From a virus: a stretch of DNA of 39,339 nucleotides. The translations under genes and the position numbers were made by a program. A model generated the notes under the pieces. The model saw only the letters and a program-made list of their open reading frames with translations. It was not told where the DNA came from and made no database searches. Every line of letters starts with the position of its first letter. Position 1 is the stretch's first letter. The DNA is taken from positions 1-39,339 of the IMG/VR virus record IMGVR_UViG_3300043429_000489; one strand, 5' to 3'. Positions 1-7,212 of this stretch are shown here, one piece after another.

Positions 1-127
1 GCCAGCATGAAGTGGATCACCAGGCACGCATGGATGTGATCGGCAACCACTTCAAGAACCCGGCCAACCTCCAGGAGTTTGTCGCCAAGTTCGAGCCGCA
101 CCAATGGCCCACCGCAATCAAGATGAT
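1..127. repeat. Left copy of the 127-bp exact terminal direct repeat
   Basis: These bases are identical to the last 127 bases of the window (39213-39339). The repeat lies inside a coding sequence and keeps its frame across the junction. The simplest reading is a circular assembly graph, or a circularly permuted genome, written out with a k-mer overlap. It is probably not a real terminal repeat. The unit genome is then 39,212 bp. Confidence 0.95.
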
Positions 128-275
128 GTACGACGGCATCGTAGTGCCCAAAGCTCCGGCGCAGCATAGCCCGCAGCCTTTGCGCTCACGCCCTGCCAAT
201 TTGGGCGCTCCGTCCGCAGCCGGCGCAACGCCGCTTGATCGCGTGGCGTCGCACATGGATAAGCTCGGCCTATAA
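1..275 (+). CDS. Scaffold-like capsid assembly protein, C-terminal part (continues from the right edge)
   Basis: This is the 3' end of the gene that begins at 38393. The frame at position 3 continues the frame of that gene when the 127-bp overlap is collapsed, giving a protein of 364 residues that ends at the TAA at 273-275. This part holds the helical stretch around NHFKNPANLQEFVAKFEPHQ, a Pro/Ala-rich linker, and the C-terminus DRVASHMDKLGL, which resembles the small helical coat-binding tails of scaffold proteins. An internal ATG at 12 is not a start, because the frame is open upstream. The position between portal and capsid genes supports a scaffold role; no catalytic motif is visible. 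Confidence 0.8.
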   Translation, partial: QHEVDHQARMDVIGNHFKNPANLQEFVAKFEPHQWPTAIKMMYDGIVVPKAPAQHSPQPLRSRPANLGAPSAAGATPLDRVASHMDKLGL

Positions 276-294
276 AAACATAACGGAGAAGAGC

Positions 295-606
295 ATGGCA
301 CAAAACCATACCGAAGTAGAGCAGATGATGAAAGACCAAGGATGTAATGGGGATCGGATCACCAGTGAATTGATCCAGTCTCGCATTGCTGAAGTCGATT
401 ATCAGACGATCGTGATCGCAGGGCAGAAGCTCATGTTCTGCGGAATCAAGATGGACAATGGGTTTGTCGTAGTGGGCAAGCCCGCTACGTGCATTGACCC
501 TGCAAACTGGCGCGATGAGATAGGCCAGAAGATTAGTTATGACAACACTTTTAGCGAGATCTGGCGGCTCGAAGCCTATCGCAAACTTTCGGGAGAGAAA
601 AAATGA
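295..606 (+). CDS. Gp49-like (N4 gp49 / Sf6 gene 66 family) phage protein
   Basis: The protein has 103 residues. The ATG at 295 follows the purine-rich GGAGAAG at 284-290 and is preferred to the upstream in-frame ATG at 235, which overlaps the scaffold gene. The sequence has the features I associate with the Phage_gp49_66 family: an N-terminal helix, then QTIVIAGQKLMFCGIKMDNG with a following GF.VVG segment, CIDPANWRDEIGQKISYDN, and a C-terminal IWRLEAYRKL helix. The biochemical function of the family is unknown to me. The gene sits in the capsid cluster, and its stop codon overlaps the start of the next gene (ATGATG at 603), which suggests translational coupling. Confidence 0.7.
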   Translation: MAQNHTEVEQMMKDQGCNGDRITSELIQSRIAEVDYQTIVIAGQKLMFCGIKMDNGFVVVGKPATCIDPANWRDEIGQKISYDNTFSEIWRLEAYRKLSGEKK

Positions 607-962
607 TGAAGAGCCTCAAGATCAGCGCCAAGAAGGCAAAAGAGATGAATTCACCGACGCTCGTAGGAAGCGAAGAAGATCGCTATCCCTACGGCACGCG
701 CATCGATCTGGACAAGGATGCGCTGGAGAAGCTCGGCATCAAGAATCTGCCGGCCGTCGGTACGGAGATGATGATCGAGTGCAAGGTAACTGTGATCGGT
801 GTGCGGGAGTCCGCATCACGCGAGAACACGAGCCGCTCGATGGAGTTGCAGATCACGGCCATGGACATCGAAGCCGACGAGGACGAAGTGCCGGAGGGTG
901 AATTGACCCGCGGTGAGTCCAAGGCAATCGGAGCCGTGGCAAAAAAGATGCAGGACATGTAG
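603..962 (+). CDS. Capsid staple / decoration-type protein
   Basis: The protein has 119 residues. It starts at the first of two ATGs in ATGATG; the second, at 606, is equally possible. The pattern is that of small podovirus capsid staple (cement) proteins: a basic N-terminus MKSLKISAKKAKEM, then RYPYGTRIDLDKDALEKLGI, then LPAVGTEMMIECKVTVIGV and a second strand ending in SMELQITAMDIE. The last 25 residues are acidic and then helical. Proteins of this kind coat or clamp the shell made by the major capsid protein, which is encoded just downstream. It overlaps the previous gene by 4 bp and is followed by a long structured gap. Confidence 0.65.
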   Translation: MMKSLKISAKKAKEMNSPTLVGSEEDRYPYGTRIDLDKDALEKLGIKNLPAVGTEMMIECKVTVIGVRESASRENTSRSMELQITAMDIEADEDEVPEGELTRGESKAIGAVAKKMQDM

Positions 963-1281
963 TACAAATATTCTCAGAGGGCTTGACGCTCTCTGATAAT
1001 TGTTATGCCAGTTCCGCACTGGCACGTGAAGTGAGATGGAAAGTGCGTAAGCGGGGATCGCCTCCCGTACCGGATCACTAAGCAGCGAGTGCGGTACACA
1101 TCGAATTTGTCGCAGCTATCGCCGGGGTCGCGTCCGGTAGCGCAGTTGGGTCTAGGCAGCAAGTCGCAAGTAAGCCGAGTGTCGCGCACGGCAAGCCAGG
1201 ATCTAAGAACCTGACGGGTTTGCGTGCCGTCGCGGTGTGGAAGGAGCTTTAACTTAACCCTTTCATTTCGGAGCAGCGACT
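963..1281 (+). other. 319-bp non-coding gap with dense RNA structure before the capsid gene
   Basis: This is the only long gap within the late operon. No open frame here looks like a protein. The stretch holds at least five helices readable by eye. 974-982/988-996 has a 5-nt loop. 1006-1012/1018-1024 is a perfect 7-bp stem with a 5-nt loop. 1054-1057/1063-1066 is a short hairpin. 1067-1072/1092-1097 is a perfect 6-bp stem enclosing 1076-1079/1088-1091. 1115-1118 plus 1122-1125 pair with 1134-1141. A long hairpin spans 1183-1234. The capsid ribosome binding site CGGAG (1269-1273) lies downstream of all of them. A weak promoter-like pair, TTCTCA (971-976) and GATAAT (995-1000), is present but overlaps the first hairpin. 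Confidence 0.75.
974..1234 (+). ncRNA. Candidate structured RNA / capsid mRNA leader
   Basis: This marks the outer limits of the helices described for the gap at 963-1281. The 3' hairpin pairs CGCG at 1183-1186 with 1231-1234, skips one bulged C, then pairs ACGGCA at 1188-1193 with TGCCGT at 1225-1230. An inner CAGG/CCTG stem lies at 1197-1200/1210-1213. I do not recognise a known ribozyme, riboswitch or intron core. It could be a stable leader protecting the capsid mRNA, an RNase processing site or a packaged RNA. Pairing is seen by eye; function is inferred. Confidence 0.4.
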
Positions 1282-2328
1282 ATGCCTATTTCAAACGCAG
1301 ACTTGCAAGAATTGGCCAAGGTTTCCTTGGACGAGTACTTGCGCAACATGCCAGTGGATCAAATTGCCACTGAGCGTCCTTTACTCAAAAAGCTCATGGA
1401 AGGTCGCAAGACATTCTTGGGCGCAAAACAGAACGTCGTAGAAAACGTCCGTAAGACCTATGGCAGCAATTTTGCCTGGGCATACGGCGAAGATGCCGTT
1501 CAATTCAACAAGCGCAACACAACTGAGCAAGCCGCCTTCCCATGGCGTCGTGCCGTTGATGGCCTGTACCTCGACTATGACCGCCTCTTTGGCGCTGGTA
1601 TCAAGGTACGCGAAGGCGATCGTGGCGCATACAAGCTAGAGCAGAACGAGAAAGTTCAGCTCTTGAACCTCTTGGATGAGCAAATGGAGTCCTTGAAAGA
1701 AGGCTTCATGCAAAAGCTCGACCTTGAGCTGCACCGCGACGGCACACAAGACACCGACGCAATCGCAGGCCTTGACGTACTGATCTCCACTGCACCGACT
1801 ACTGGTGTTGTTGGCGGCTTGGATCGTGCAACGGCTACCTACTGGCGCAACTACGCCGAGACTGGCATCAGCACTGCCACTGTCGGTACTTTGGCCCAGA
1901 AGATGGAAGCTGCATGGCGCAAGTGCATCAAGAACGGCGGCTCGCCAAACTTCATTTTGGCCGGCGGCAAGTTCATCGATGCGTACCGCAATGAGATCAC
2001 TGTTACGAACAACGCAAACGCTGGATCTGCAAAGACTCTGGACGCAGGCGTTGGTACTGGCGTCAACACTGGCCTGTACTTCAAGGGCGTAGAGATCATC
2101 TGGGATCCTCAGTTCGAGGAATTGGATGCCCTCACGACTCCTACTGTCCAGTGGGAAAAGCGCTGCTACTTCATTAACACCAAGTTCTTGAAGATGCGCG
2201 ATGACGACATGGACATCGTGACTCCGATCCGTCCGCATGACGTATTGGCGATGTACGCGATGGTCAACCTACGTTGCGCTCTCTCTTTGAGCCGCAGCAA
2301 CGCCCAGGCTGTCCTCGCAATCGCCTAA
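1282..2328 (+). CDS. Major capsid protein
   Basis: The protein has 348 residues. The ATG follows CGGAG with 8 bases between them. The chain has the length and pattern of HK97-fold major capsid proteins of small podoviruses: an N-terminal helix (ISNADLQELAKVSLDEYL), an early basic stretch with GAKQNVVENVRKTYGSNF (E-loop region), a central domain with YWRNYAETGI and FILAGGKFIDAYR, and a C-terminal strand YFINTKFLKMRDDDMDIV followed by PHDVLAMYAMVNLRCALSL. It follows scaffold and staple genes, as expected. Leucine TTG codons are more frequent than in neighbouring genes such as the portal. A strong terminator directly follows, so this gene can be transcribed as its own high-level unit. Confidence 0.88.
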   Translation: MPISNADLQELAKVSLDEYLRNMPVDQIATERPLLKKLMEGRKTFLGAKQNVVENVRKTYGSNFAWAYGEDAVQFNKRNTTEQAAFPWRRAVDGLYLDYDRLFGAGIKVREGDRGAYKLEQNEKVQLLNLLDEQMESLKEGFMQKLDLELHRDGTQDTDAIAGLDVLISTAPTTGVVGGLDRATATYWRNYAETGISTATVGTLAQKMEAAWRKCIKNGGSPNFILAGGKFIDAYRNEITVTNNANAGSAKTLDAGVGTGVNTGLYFKGVEIIWDPQFEELDALTTPTVQWEKRCYFINTKFLKMRDDDMDIVTPIRPHDVLAMYAMVNLRCALSLSRSNAQAVLAIA

Positions 2329-2343
2329 GAAGCGATTGTTTTA

Positions 2344-2375
2344 CCCCGGCCAGTGATCCTGGCTGGGGCTTTTTA
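2344..2375 (+). terminator. Rho-independent terminator after the capsid gene
   Basis: A 10-bp stem (2344-2353 with 2359-2368, one G-T pair) closes a 5-base loop TGATC and is followed by CTTTTT. It lies 16 bp after the capsid stop codon and would separate capsid transcripts from the tail genes. Confidence 0.92.
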
Positions 2376-2402
2376 AATCATAAAAAACTGCGAGGAACGC
2401 AA

Positions 2403-2741
2403 ATGAGCCAAGTAAATGTACCCCTGATTCAAGTAACGATTCGCCGTGACGCGAACACGATCACTCCCGTGACTGTGCCGCCTTACGAGATGACCATTCT
2501 GCGCAACATGTTCGGCAAAGAGAACGTGACCGAAGGCGAAGTAGTGGGCGAGATCGAAGTTAACCCTGCCGGGGAACACGAGCGCCTCTCTGCCAAGTAT
2601 GGCTTCGAGAAGGTGGCCAAGGTTTACGGCGACGACGACGGCGAGCGCTTGACTGAGCTAGTCGAGAAAGCAGTCGGCGCGAAAGCGAAGCCTGCGACGA
2701 AGAAAGCAGCAGCAAAAGACGCAGAAGATCAGACCGCTTAA
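2403..2741 (+). CDS. Conserved-looking small virion protein, function unknown
   Basis: The protein has 112 residues. The ATG at 2403 follows GCGAGGAACGCAA, a good ribosome site. The frame is open further upstream but crosses the terminator, so that extension is unlikely. The N-terminal half reads as beta strands (VPLIQVTIRRDANTITPVTV) followed by PPYEMTILRNMFGKENV. The C-terminus is a Lys/Ala-rich tail with KPATKKAAAK, typical of a flexible basic extension. I recall similar short proteins next to capsid genes in podoviruses but cannot assign a job. A head-completion or tail-attachment role would fit its place between the capsid and fibre genes. Confidence 0.6.
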   Translation: MSQVNVPLIQVTIRRDANTITPVTVPPYEMTILRNMFGKENVTEGEVVGEIEVNPAGEHERLSAKYGFEKVAKVYGDDDGERLTELVEKAVGAKAKPATKKAAAKDAEDQTA

Positions 2742-2766
2742 GTAGTACCCGCACGAAGGAGCACAC

Positions 2767-4812
2767 ATGCAGCCGCAAAAGTACGAACGCATTACCGACT
2801 TTACCGAGCGCGAGGGCGATGATACCGACCACTCCGCTCTGAATGACGAGTTCGACGCGGCTGCGCTCACCACTGACCAGATCCGTGCGAATCTGGCACT
2901 CATTCAACGTGACGATGGCGCACTCAAGAACGGCATCGTTACCGCAGACGCCCTGGATGATTCGGCTTTCGATGCCGTCCAGGCCAGCGTCAACGAAGCA
3001 ACCATTGAAGCTCAGGAAGCCGCTACAAGCGCACTGACATCGGCCACGACGGCCAATGCCGCCAAGGATGCCGCCGTAGTCGCTAAGACTCAAGCCGAGA
3101 CCGCTCGCGATTCCTCGAACCTAAACGCAGCAAACGCCTCAGCCAGCGCCACAAGCGCCCTGGCCAGCAAGAACGCAGCCGCAGCGAGTGAAGCAGCAGC
3201 CCTTGCCAGCAAAAACGCCGCAGCCGCCAGCGAAACGGCAGCCGCAGGAAGCGCCGCAAGCGCGTCCGGATCTGCCGCAACGAGCACGGCTCAGGCCGGT
3301 ATTGCCACGACTAAAGCAGGCGAAGCGGCCGCTAGTCAAGCAGCCGCCGCAGCATCATCCGGCACGGCCACTACAAAGGCCGCAGAAGCGTCCGCAAGTG
3401 AAGCAGCGGCCTTAGCGTCCAAGAACGCAGCGCAAGCGAGCCAGACGGCCGCAGCAGCCTCCGCAGCAACATCGACAACCAAGGCAGGGGAGGCAAGCGC
3501 CTCCGCAGCCGCAGCGCTCGCCTCAGAAGTGGCAGCCGACGCAAGCGAAGCCGGGGCATTGGCCTCGAAAAACGCAGCCGCGACGAGCGAAACGAACGCA
3601 TTAGCATCAAAAAACGCCGCGGCAACCAGTGAAGCCAATGCGCTCACGTACAAGAACCAGGCGCAAGCCAGCCAAACCGCAGCCGCAGCCAGTGAAACGG
3701 GCGCGGCAGGATCCGCATCGTCGGCCGCAGCTAGTGCAGCGGCAGCAGCCGCATCACTCGATAACTTCGATGACCGCTATCTCGGGCCAAAGGCAAGCGC
3801 TCCGACACTGGACAACGACGGCAATGCGCTGATCGTCGGCGCTCTGTACTACAACGACGGCACGATCGTCTCTGACAACAAGGGTATGTGGATCTATGAC
3901 GGGGCAACCTGGATCAAAGCGTCCTCCGCCTCGCAAGCCATCCTCACGACTTACAAATTCATTGCCACTGCCGGCCAGACCACTTTCTCAGGTGTGGATT
4001 CCCAAGGATTGACGCTCGGTTATCAGCCTGGATCCGTGCTTATCACGATGAACGGCCCAGTAATCACGATTGGCCTGGATGTCACTGCGACTTCGGGCAA
4101 TTCCGTCGTCCTTGCTTCGGGAGCCGCAGCAGGCGACGAGATCAATATCTATGCCTTCGCCACGTTCAACATTGCCAACACCTACACCCAGGCGCAGGCC
4201 GATGCGCTGCTTGCCGGCAAGGTAAGCAAGGCAGGCGATACGATCACGCAGACAAGCGTATCTGGCCGCGGCCTTTCCGTTGAGAAGCCTACGGGATCGG
4301 CTAATACCGCTTCAACGATTCGCGCGATTGGCCATTCCCCATCTATCGAGCTTCTGAATCGAGACTTCACTCAGAACTGGTACATCGGGATTAACGATAA
4401 CAGTGCCAAGGAATTACAGATTGGGCGCGGTTATGGCGTCAATCAGGGCATACCTGGAGCGCTTGTGATCGATACGAGCGACAACCTTCGCTTTAATTCT
4501 GGCTTTGGTTCTGCGGGCGTTGCGTATGCATGCCGTTCATGGATCCAATTCAATGGAATTACCAACCTGGTTCGTGGCGCAGCAAATGTTTCGAGCTTGA
4601 CCGATCAAGGAGTAGGACTGTTTAGAGTGAATTTCTCTAATGCGATGCCCGATGTCGGTTTTTCTACCCAGATTTGCTCCAGCGCAGCCGTAACTAACCA
4701 AGGTGGATTTAACCGAGTTCAGAATTGGGGAACCGGTTTTGTTGACATTGGACACTGGGAGAATAACGCGCTAGTGGATACGGATCTTATGGCTGTGGCG
4801 GTATTCCGCTAA
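2767..4812 (+). CDS. Long tail fibre with Ala-rich repeat shaft
   Basis: The protein has 681 residues; the ATG is preceded by AAGGAG. Residues 1-60 form an anchor domain (YERITDFTE..DDTDHSALNDEFD..DDGALKN) shared with the collagen-like protein at 6511. Residues about 85-330 are dominated by repeats of the SKNAAAASEAAAL type, as in long-fibre shafts with trimeric helical repeats. From residue 331 (LDNFDDRYLGPKAS) come beta modules, including ATAGQTTFSGVDSQG and SVVLASGAAAGDEINIYAF, the latter a common shaft module of T7-like fibres. The last 150 residues are unrecognised and probably form the receptor-binding tip. No chaperone peptidase domain is seen at the C-terminus; the small downstream genes may serve as chaperones. 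Confidence 0.88.
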   Translation: MQPQKYERITDFTEREGDDTDHSALNDEFDAAALTTDQIRANLALIQRDDGALKNGIVTADALDDSAFDAVQASVNEATIEAQEAATSALTSATTANAAKDAAVVAKTQAETARDSSNLNAANASASATSALASKNAAAASEAAALASKNAAAASETAAAGSAASASGSAATSTAQAGIATTKAGEAAASQAAAAASSGTATTKAAEASASEAAALASKNAAQASQTAAAASAATSTTKAGEASASAAAALASEVAADASEAGALASKNAAATSETNALASKNAAATSEANALTYKNQAQASQTAAAASETGAAGSASSAAASAAAAAASLDNFDDRYLGPKASAPTLDNDGNALIVGALYYNDGTIVSDNKGMWIYDGATWIKASSASQAILTTYKFIATAGQTTFSGVDSQGLTLGYQPGSVLITMNGPVITIGLDVTATSGNSVVLASGAAAGDEINIYAFATFNIANTYTQAQADALLAGKVSKAGDTITQTSVSGRGLSVEKPTGSANTASTIRAIGHSPSIELLNRDFTQNWYIGINDNSAKELQIGRGYGVNQGIPGALVIDTSDNLRFNSGFGSAGVAYACRSWIQFNGITNLVRGAANVSSLTDQGVGLFRVNFSNAMPDVGFSTQICSSAAVTNQGGFNRVQNWGTGFVDIGHWENNALVDTDLMAVAVFR

Positions 4813-4824
4813 TCAGGAGAAATA

Positions 4825-5136
4825 ATGAATAAAAGAATCATTTACCCAACTGATGACGGCGGAGTAGCCGTCATCGTGCCGGCTCCTAATGCCCGCCGCC
4901 AAGTACTCGTGACTGAAGCCGTCTATGAAGCCGTGATTGTGCCGGCGACTGAAGAGACGCCTGAGCATGAAGCGCAGCAGCTCGTGGCTCCGGCCGTGTA
5001 CCGCGACGAGACCGATGAAGAATTCATCGCCTGGATTGCAGCTAAGGACGTGCCAGAAGGCAAGCCCTTCGAGATCGTAGATGCCGCGGACATCCCGGCA
5101 GACAGAACATTTAGAAACGCCTGGGAGTTTGCATGA
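4825..5136 (+). CDS. Small protein of tail-fibre chaperone type (first of a coupled pair)
   Basis: The protein has 103 residues, with AGGAG 7 bases before the ATG. It opens with a short hydrophobic strand (RIIYPTDDGGVAVIVPAP) and ends with DIPADRTFRNAWEFA. That C-terminal signature is one I have seen in small proteins that travel with phage tail-fibre genes. The last codons overlap the next start in ATGA (5133), so the two proteins are probably made in equal amounts. The position directly after the fibre and the pairing suggest a fibre assembly or cap role. No enzyme motif is visible. Confidence 0.55.
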   Translation: MNKRIIYPTDDGGVAVIVPAPNARRQVLVTEAVYEAVIVPATEETPEHEAQQLVAPAVYRDETDEEFIAWIAAKDVPEGKPFEIVDAADIPADRTFRNAWEFA

Positions 5137-5384
5137 TTCAGATCAACATCAACAAAGCCAAGACGATCGCGCACGACATGCGCCGAGACGCTCGCGCAAA
5201 AGAGTTTGCGCCTCTTGATGAGCAGATCATGAAGCAGATCCCCGGCACTGACGCGCAAACCATTGAAGCCGATCGCCAGGCGATCCGTGACAAGTACGCA
5301 GCCATTCAAGACAACATCAACGCAGCGAGCACAGTGGATGAGATCAAGTCCGCTCTGGCCGCAGCCGAGCAGCAGGGAGCTTAA
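5133..5384 (+). CDS. Small helical partner of the fibre-associated pair
   Basis: The protein has 83 residues, starts inside the stop codon of the previous gene and is almost wholly helical. It reads IQININKAKTIAHDMRRDAR, then EFAPLDEQIMKQIPGTDAQ, and ends in a helix of Ala and Glu. This pattern accompanies the preceding family in many tailed phages. I infer a chaperone or fibre-assembly partner; direct evidence is only the operon position and the strict coupling. Confidence 0.55.
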   Translation: MIQININKAKTIAHDMRRDARAKEFAPLDEQIMKQIPGTDAQTIEADRQAIRDKYAAIQDNINAASTVDEIKSALAAAEQQGA

Positions 5385-5386
5385 TT

Positions 5387-5833
5387 ATGGGACGCGCACG
5401 CGATCTAGCGAGACTTCTGCCAAACAGTAGCGGGCAACTTCCTACGGCAAACATCCAGGATGATGCAATCAATGCCGCAAAGATTGCTGCCAATGCAGTC
5501 AGTAGTAGTGAAATTGCTAGCGCATCTGTTACTCCGGATAAAACTACAACTCAAGTGTTTGCTGTTAGAGGTGACTGTCCATCGGGAAATAACGAAAACC
5601 TAAATAACTACATGACTGCCGGTGTTTACAACTATGTTATGGGGAGTTATTCGGGAACCACAAATATTCCGCCGAGCGGCGCTTATGGAACTATGGTTGT
5701 TTTTAACTCTGGCTCTTTTACTACTCAGATGGTTTTCATGCATGCAGGTGGCGTCGGCGCTTTTGGTTATTACAGAACGAAGTACAACGCCGGGACTAAT
5801 AACGATTACTGGATGTCATGGAGCGCGTTCTAA
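5387..5833 (+). CDS. Tail-tip protein with pyocin-knob-like domain
   Basis: The protein has 148 residues; GGGAG precedes the ATG. Residues 15-50 (TANIQDDAINAAKIAANAVS..EIASASVTPDK) are the short threonine/alanine ladder common at the base of phage tail spikes. Residues about 65-148 (LNNYMTAGVYNY, PPSGAYGTMVVFNSG, YYRTKYNAGTNNDYWMSWS) match the pattern of pyocin-knob carbohydrate-binding domains. This gives a compact fibre or tip that could bind surface glycans. The stop codon overlaps the next start (TAATG). It has no copy of the anchor domain found in the two other fibre proteins, so it may attach to one of them. Confidence 0.7.
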   Translation: MGRARDLARLLPNSSGQLPTANIQDDAINAAKIAANAVSSSEIASASVTPDKTTTQVFAVRGDCPSGNNENLNNYMTAGVYNYVMGSYSGTTNIPPSGAYGTMVVFNSGSFTTQMVFMHAGGVGAFGYYRTKYNAGTNNDYWMSWSAF

Positions 5834-6162
5834 TGAAAATATTTATCAAAGATAACAAGATTGTGTGGTCTCTCCCTGATAGTCATGCAGAGGACAATCA
5901 AGAAAATTTCGAGATTGTCAAAGTACCGGACTCAACTCCATTGGCGAGATTAAACGACGATGGAATACCAATCCCACTGAGCGCAAGCGAAGTGCTAGCT
6001 TCTCTTTCAAGTCTTTCTTATGCGGACAAGCGCGTAGCCGAATACCCTCCCGCATCCGACTACCTCGATGCCGTAGTGAAGGGCGACCAGGCGCAAATGC
6101 AGGCCTACATCGACGCATGCCTGGCAGTGAAAGCGAAGTACCCGAAGCCGTCCGACCAATAA
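5833..6162 (+). CDS. Tail assembly protein with XkdW-like C-terminus
   Basis: The protein has 109 residues. The ATG at 5833 overlaps the upstream TAA and is preferred to the in-frame ATG at 5818, which lies inside the previous gene. The N-terminal part (MKIFIKDNKIVWSLPDSHAE) is a beta strand followed by an acidic linker. The C-terminal 45 residues (ADKRVAEYPPASDYLDAVVKGD, then AYIDACLAVKAKYPKP) carry the K-R-x-x-E-Y-P and V-K-x-x-Y-P-K-P signature seen in many tail-fibre assembly and XkdW-type phage proteins. It probably helps fold or attach the fibre tip encoded just upstream. Confidence 0.6.
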   Translation: MKIFIKDNKIVWSLPDSHAEDNQENFEIVKVPDSTPLARLNDDGIPIPLSASEVLASLSSLSYADKRVAEYPPASDYLDAVVKGDQAQMQAYIDACLAVKAKYPKPSDQ

Positions 6163-6190
6163 CAACAAGCGAATAGAAAGCGCCTGCTAG

Positions 6191-6499
6191 ATGATTGAAA
6201 AAGATCCTACCTCGTACTCACTCATTACCTACGCGTGGGTATTTCTTCTGGCCATCCTGGGAGGCGTTGTGAACTTTGTCCGCAAACTTCAGCAAGGCCA
6301 CGTTCGCGCCTTCAATTTCGTGGAATTCATTGGAGAGATCGTCACGTCCGCTTTTGCAGGTGTGATTACGTTCTGGCTCTGCGAAAACGCCAACATGTCG
6401 CCCCTTCTCACTGCCGCGTTTGTTGGCGTATCGGGCCACATGGGCAGCCGCGCAATCTTCATGGCCGAGAACTGGCTCAAGACTAAATTCCCTGCCTAA
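6191..6499 (+). CDS. LydA-type holin (holin superfamily III)
   Basis: The protein has 102 residues. It fits the LydA-like holin pattern: a first membrane segment (YAWVFLLAILGGVVNFV, residues 14-30), a polar link FNFVEFIGEIV, a second segment (TSAFAGVITFWLCENANM) and a third weakly hydrophobic segment around LLTAAFVGVSGHMGSRAIF. The GVSGHMGSRA stretch is characteristic. Holins form the membrane lesions that time lysis. It is unusual that this holin sits inside the fibre module, 16 kb from the lysozyme, while a different holin precedes the lysozyme. The ribosome site is weak. Confidence 0.8.
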   Translation: MIEKDPTSYSLITYAWVFLLAILGGVVNFVRKLQQGHVRAFNFVEFIGEIVTSAFAGVITFWLCENANMSPLLTAAFVGVSGHMGSRAIFMAENWLKTKFPA

Positions 6500-6510
6500 T
6501 CGGAGACGCC

Positions 6511-7203
6511 ATGCAAGCACCGGCCTACAACAGAACTAAAAACTTCCTCGAAAACAATCCGGATCGCACCGATCACGGCGCACTGAACGCCGAGCTGGAC
6601 AAGGTAGCGCTCTCGATCGATGGCCTACGCGAGAACGCTGCGCTACTCCAGAAGGACGATGGCTCCCTCCAGAATTCCGTAGTCGCGCTCGTGAACCTCA
6701 CGCCTGCCGCGATTGCTGCGCTTCAAGTGCCTGGCCCCGTCGGCCCACAAGGCGCAGTCGGCCCCGTCGGCCCGCAGGGCATCCAGGGCGTGAAAGGCGA
6801 TGTCGGCTCCTCGTTCGATGCCGATGCCAAGGATGTCTTTGCCAATCGTTCGCTCTACAACCTCCAGCCCAAGGGCTTCTCGTTCTTGGCGATCGATACC
6901 GGCAATCTTTATTTCAAGCTCTCAGCGACAAGCGCTGATTGGTCGCCTGGCTTCGTGTACGGGCGCGGCGAGACCGGCGCAACCGGCGCGACTGGCGCGA
7001 CTGGCCCGCAAGGCCCGCAAGGCTTGCAGGGCATCCCTGGCGCAGTTGGCCCCGTCGGCGCTCCCGGCCTTGATGGCCTGCCTGGCCTCGTGACCTCACT
7101 CGACACAAGCACCAAGACTGCCTCTCTCGTAGGCCGTAGCAGCATTAGCGCACGCCTCGTAGTAAGCGCGGGCGAGCTAACCATCGTATTGACCACGGCT
7201 TAA
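6511..7203 (+). CDS. Collagen-like tail fibre sharing the anchor domain of the long fibre
   Basis: The protein has 230 residues, with GGAG 7 bases before the ATG. Residues 1-60 (YNRTKNFLENN..RTDHGALNAELD..KDDGSLQN) are clearly related to the N-terminus of the protein at 2767. Two blocks of Gly-X-Y repeats follow, at residues about 75-99 and 153-192, rich in GPQ and GATGAT units. They are separated by a globular insert that includes GFSFLAIDTGNLYFK. The C-terminal 35 residues look like beta strands. Such proteins form thin collagen triple helices. I infer a second fibre or tail-shaft needle that docks on the same virion site as the long fibre. Confidence 0.8.
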   Translation: MQAPAYNRTKNFLENNPDRTDHGALNAELDKVALSIDGLRENAALLQKDDGSLQNSVVALVNLTPAAIAALQVPGPVGPQGAVGPVGPQGIQGVKGDVGSSFDADAKDVFANRSLYNLQPKGFSFLAIDTGNLYFKLSATSADWSPGFVYGRGETGATGATGATGPQGPQGLQGIPGAVGPVGAPGLDGLPGLVTSLDTSTKTASLVGRSSISARLVVSAGELTIVLTTA

Positions 7204-7212
7204 GGAGGCGGG

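Noticed and set aside
983-1009. Promoter TTGACG ... TATGCC upstream of the capsid gene
   Set aside because: The -35 is good but the spacer is only 15 bp, the -10 is poor, and the -35 lies across the loop and stem of a hairpin. The evidence is too weak to list as a promoter.
1636-2238. Minus-strand open frame (200 codons) opposite the capsid gene
   Set aside because: Fully antisense to the major capsid gene, with no promoter, ribosome site or family pattern.
2969-3780. Repetitive DNA in the fibre as a mobile or repeat element
   Set aside because: The repetition follows codons of an Ala/Ser/Lys heptad-like shaft and is explained by the protein.
2767-4812. Variable repeat of a diversity-generating retroelement in the fibre
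   Set aside because: BPP-1-like phages can have one, but no reverse transcriptase gene and no template repeat is seen anywhere in the window.
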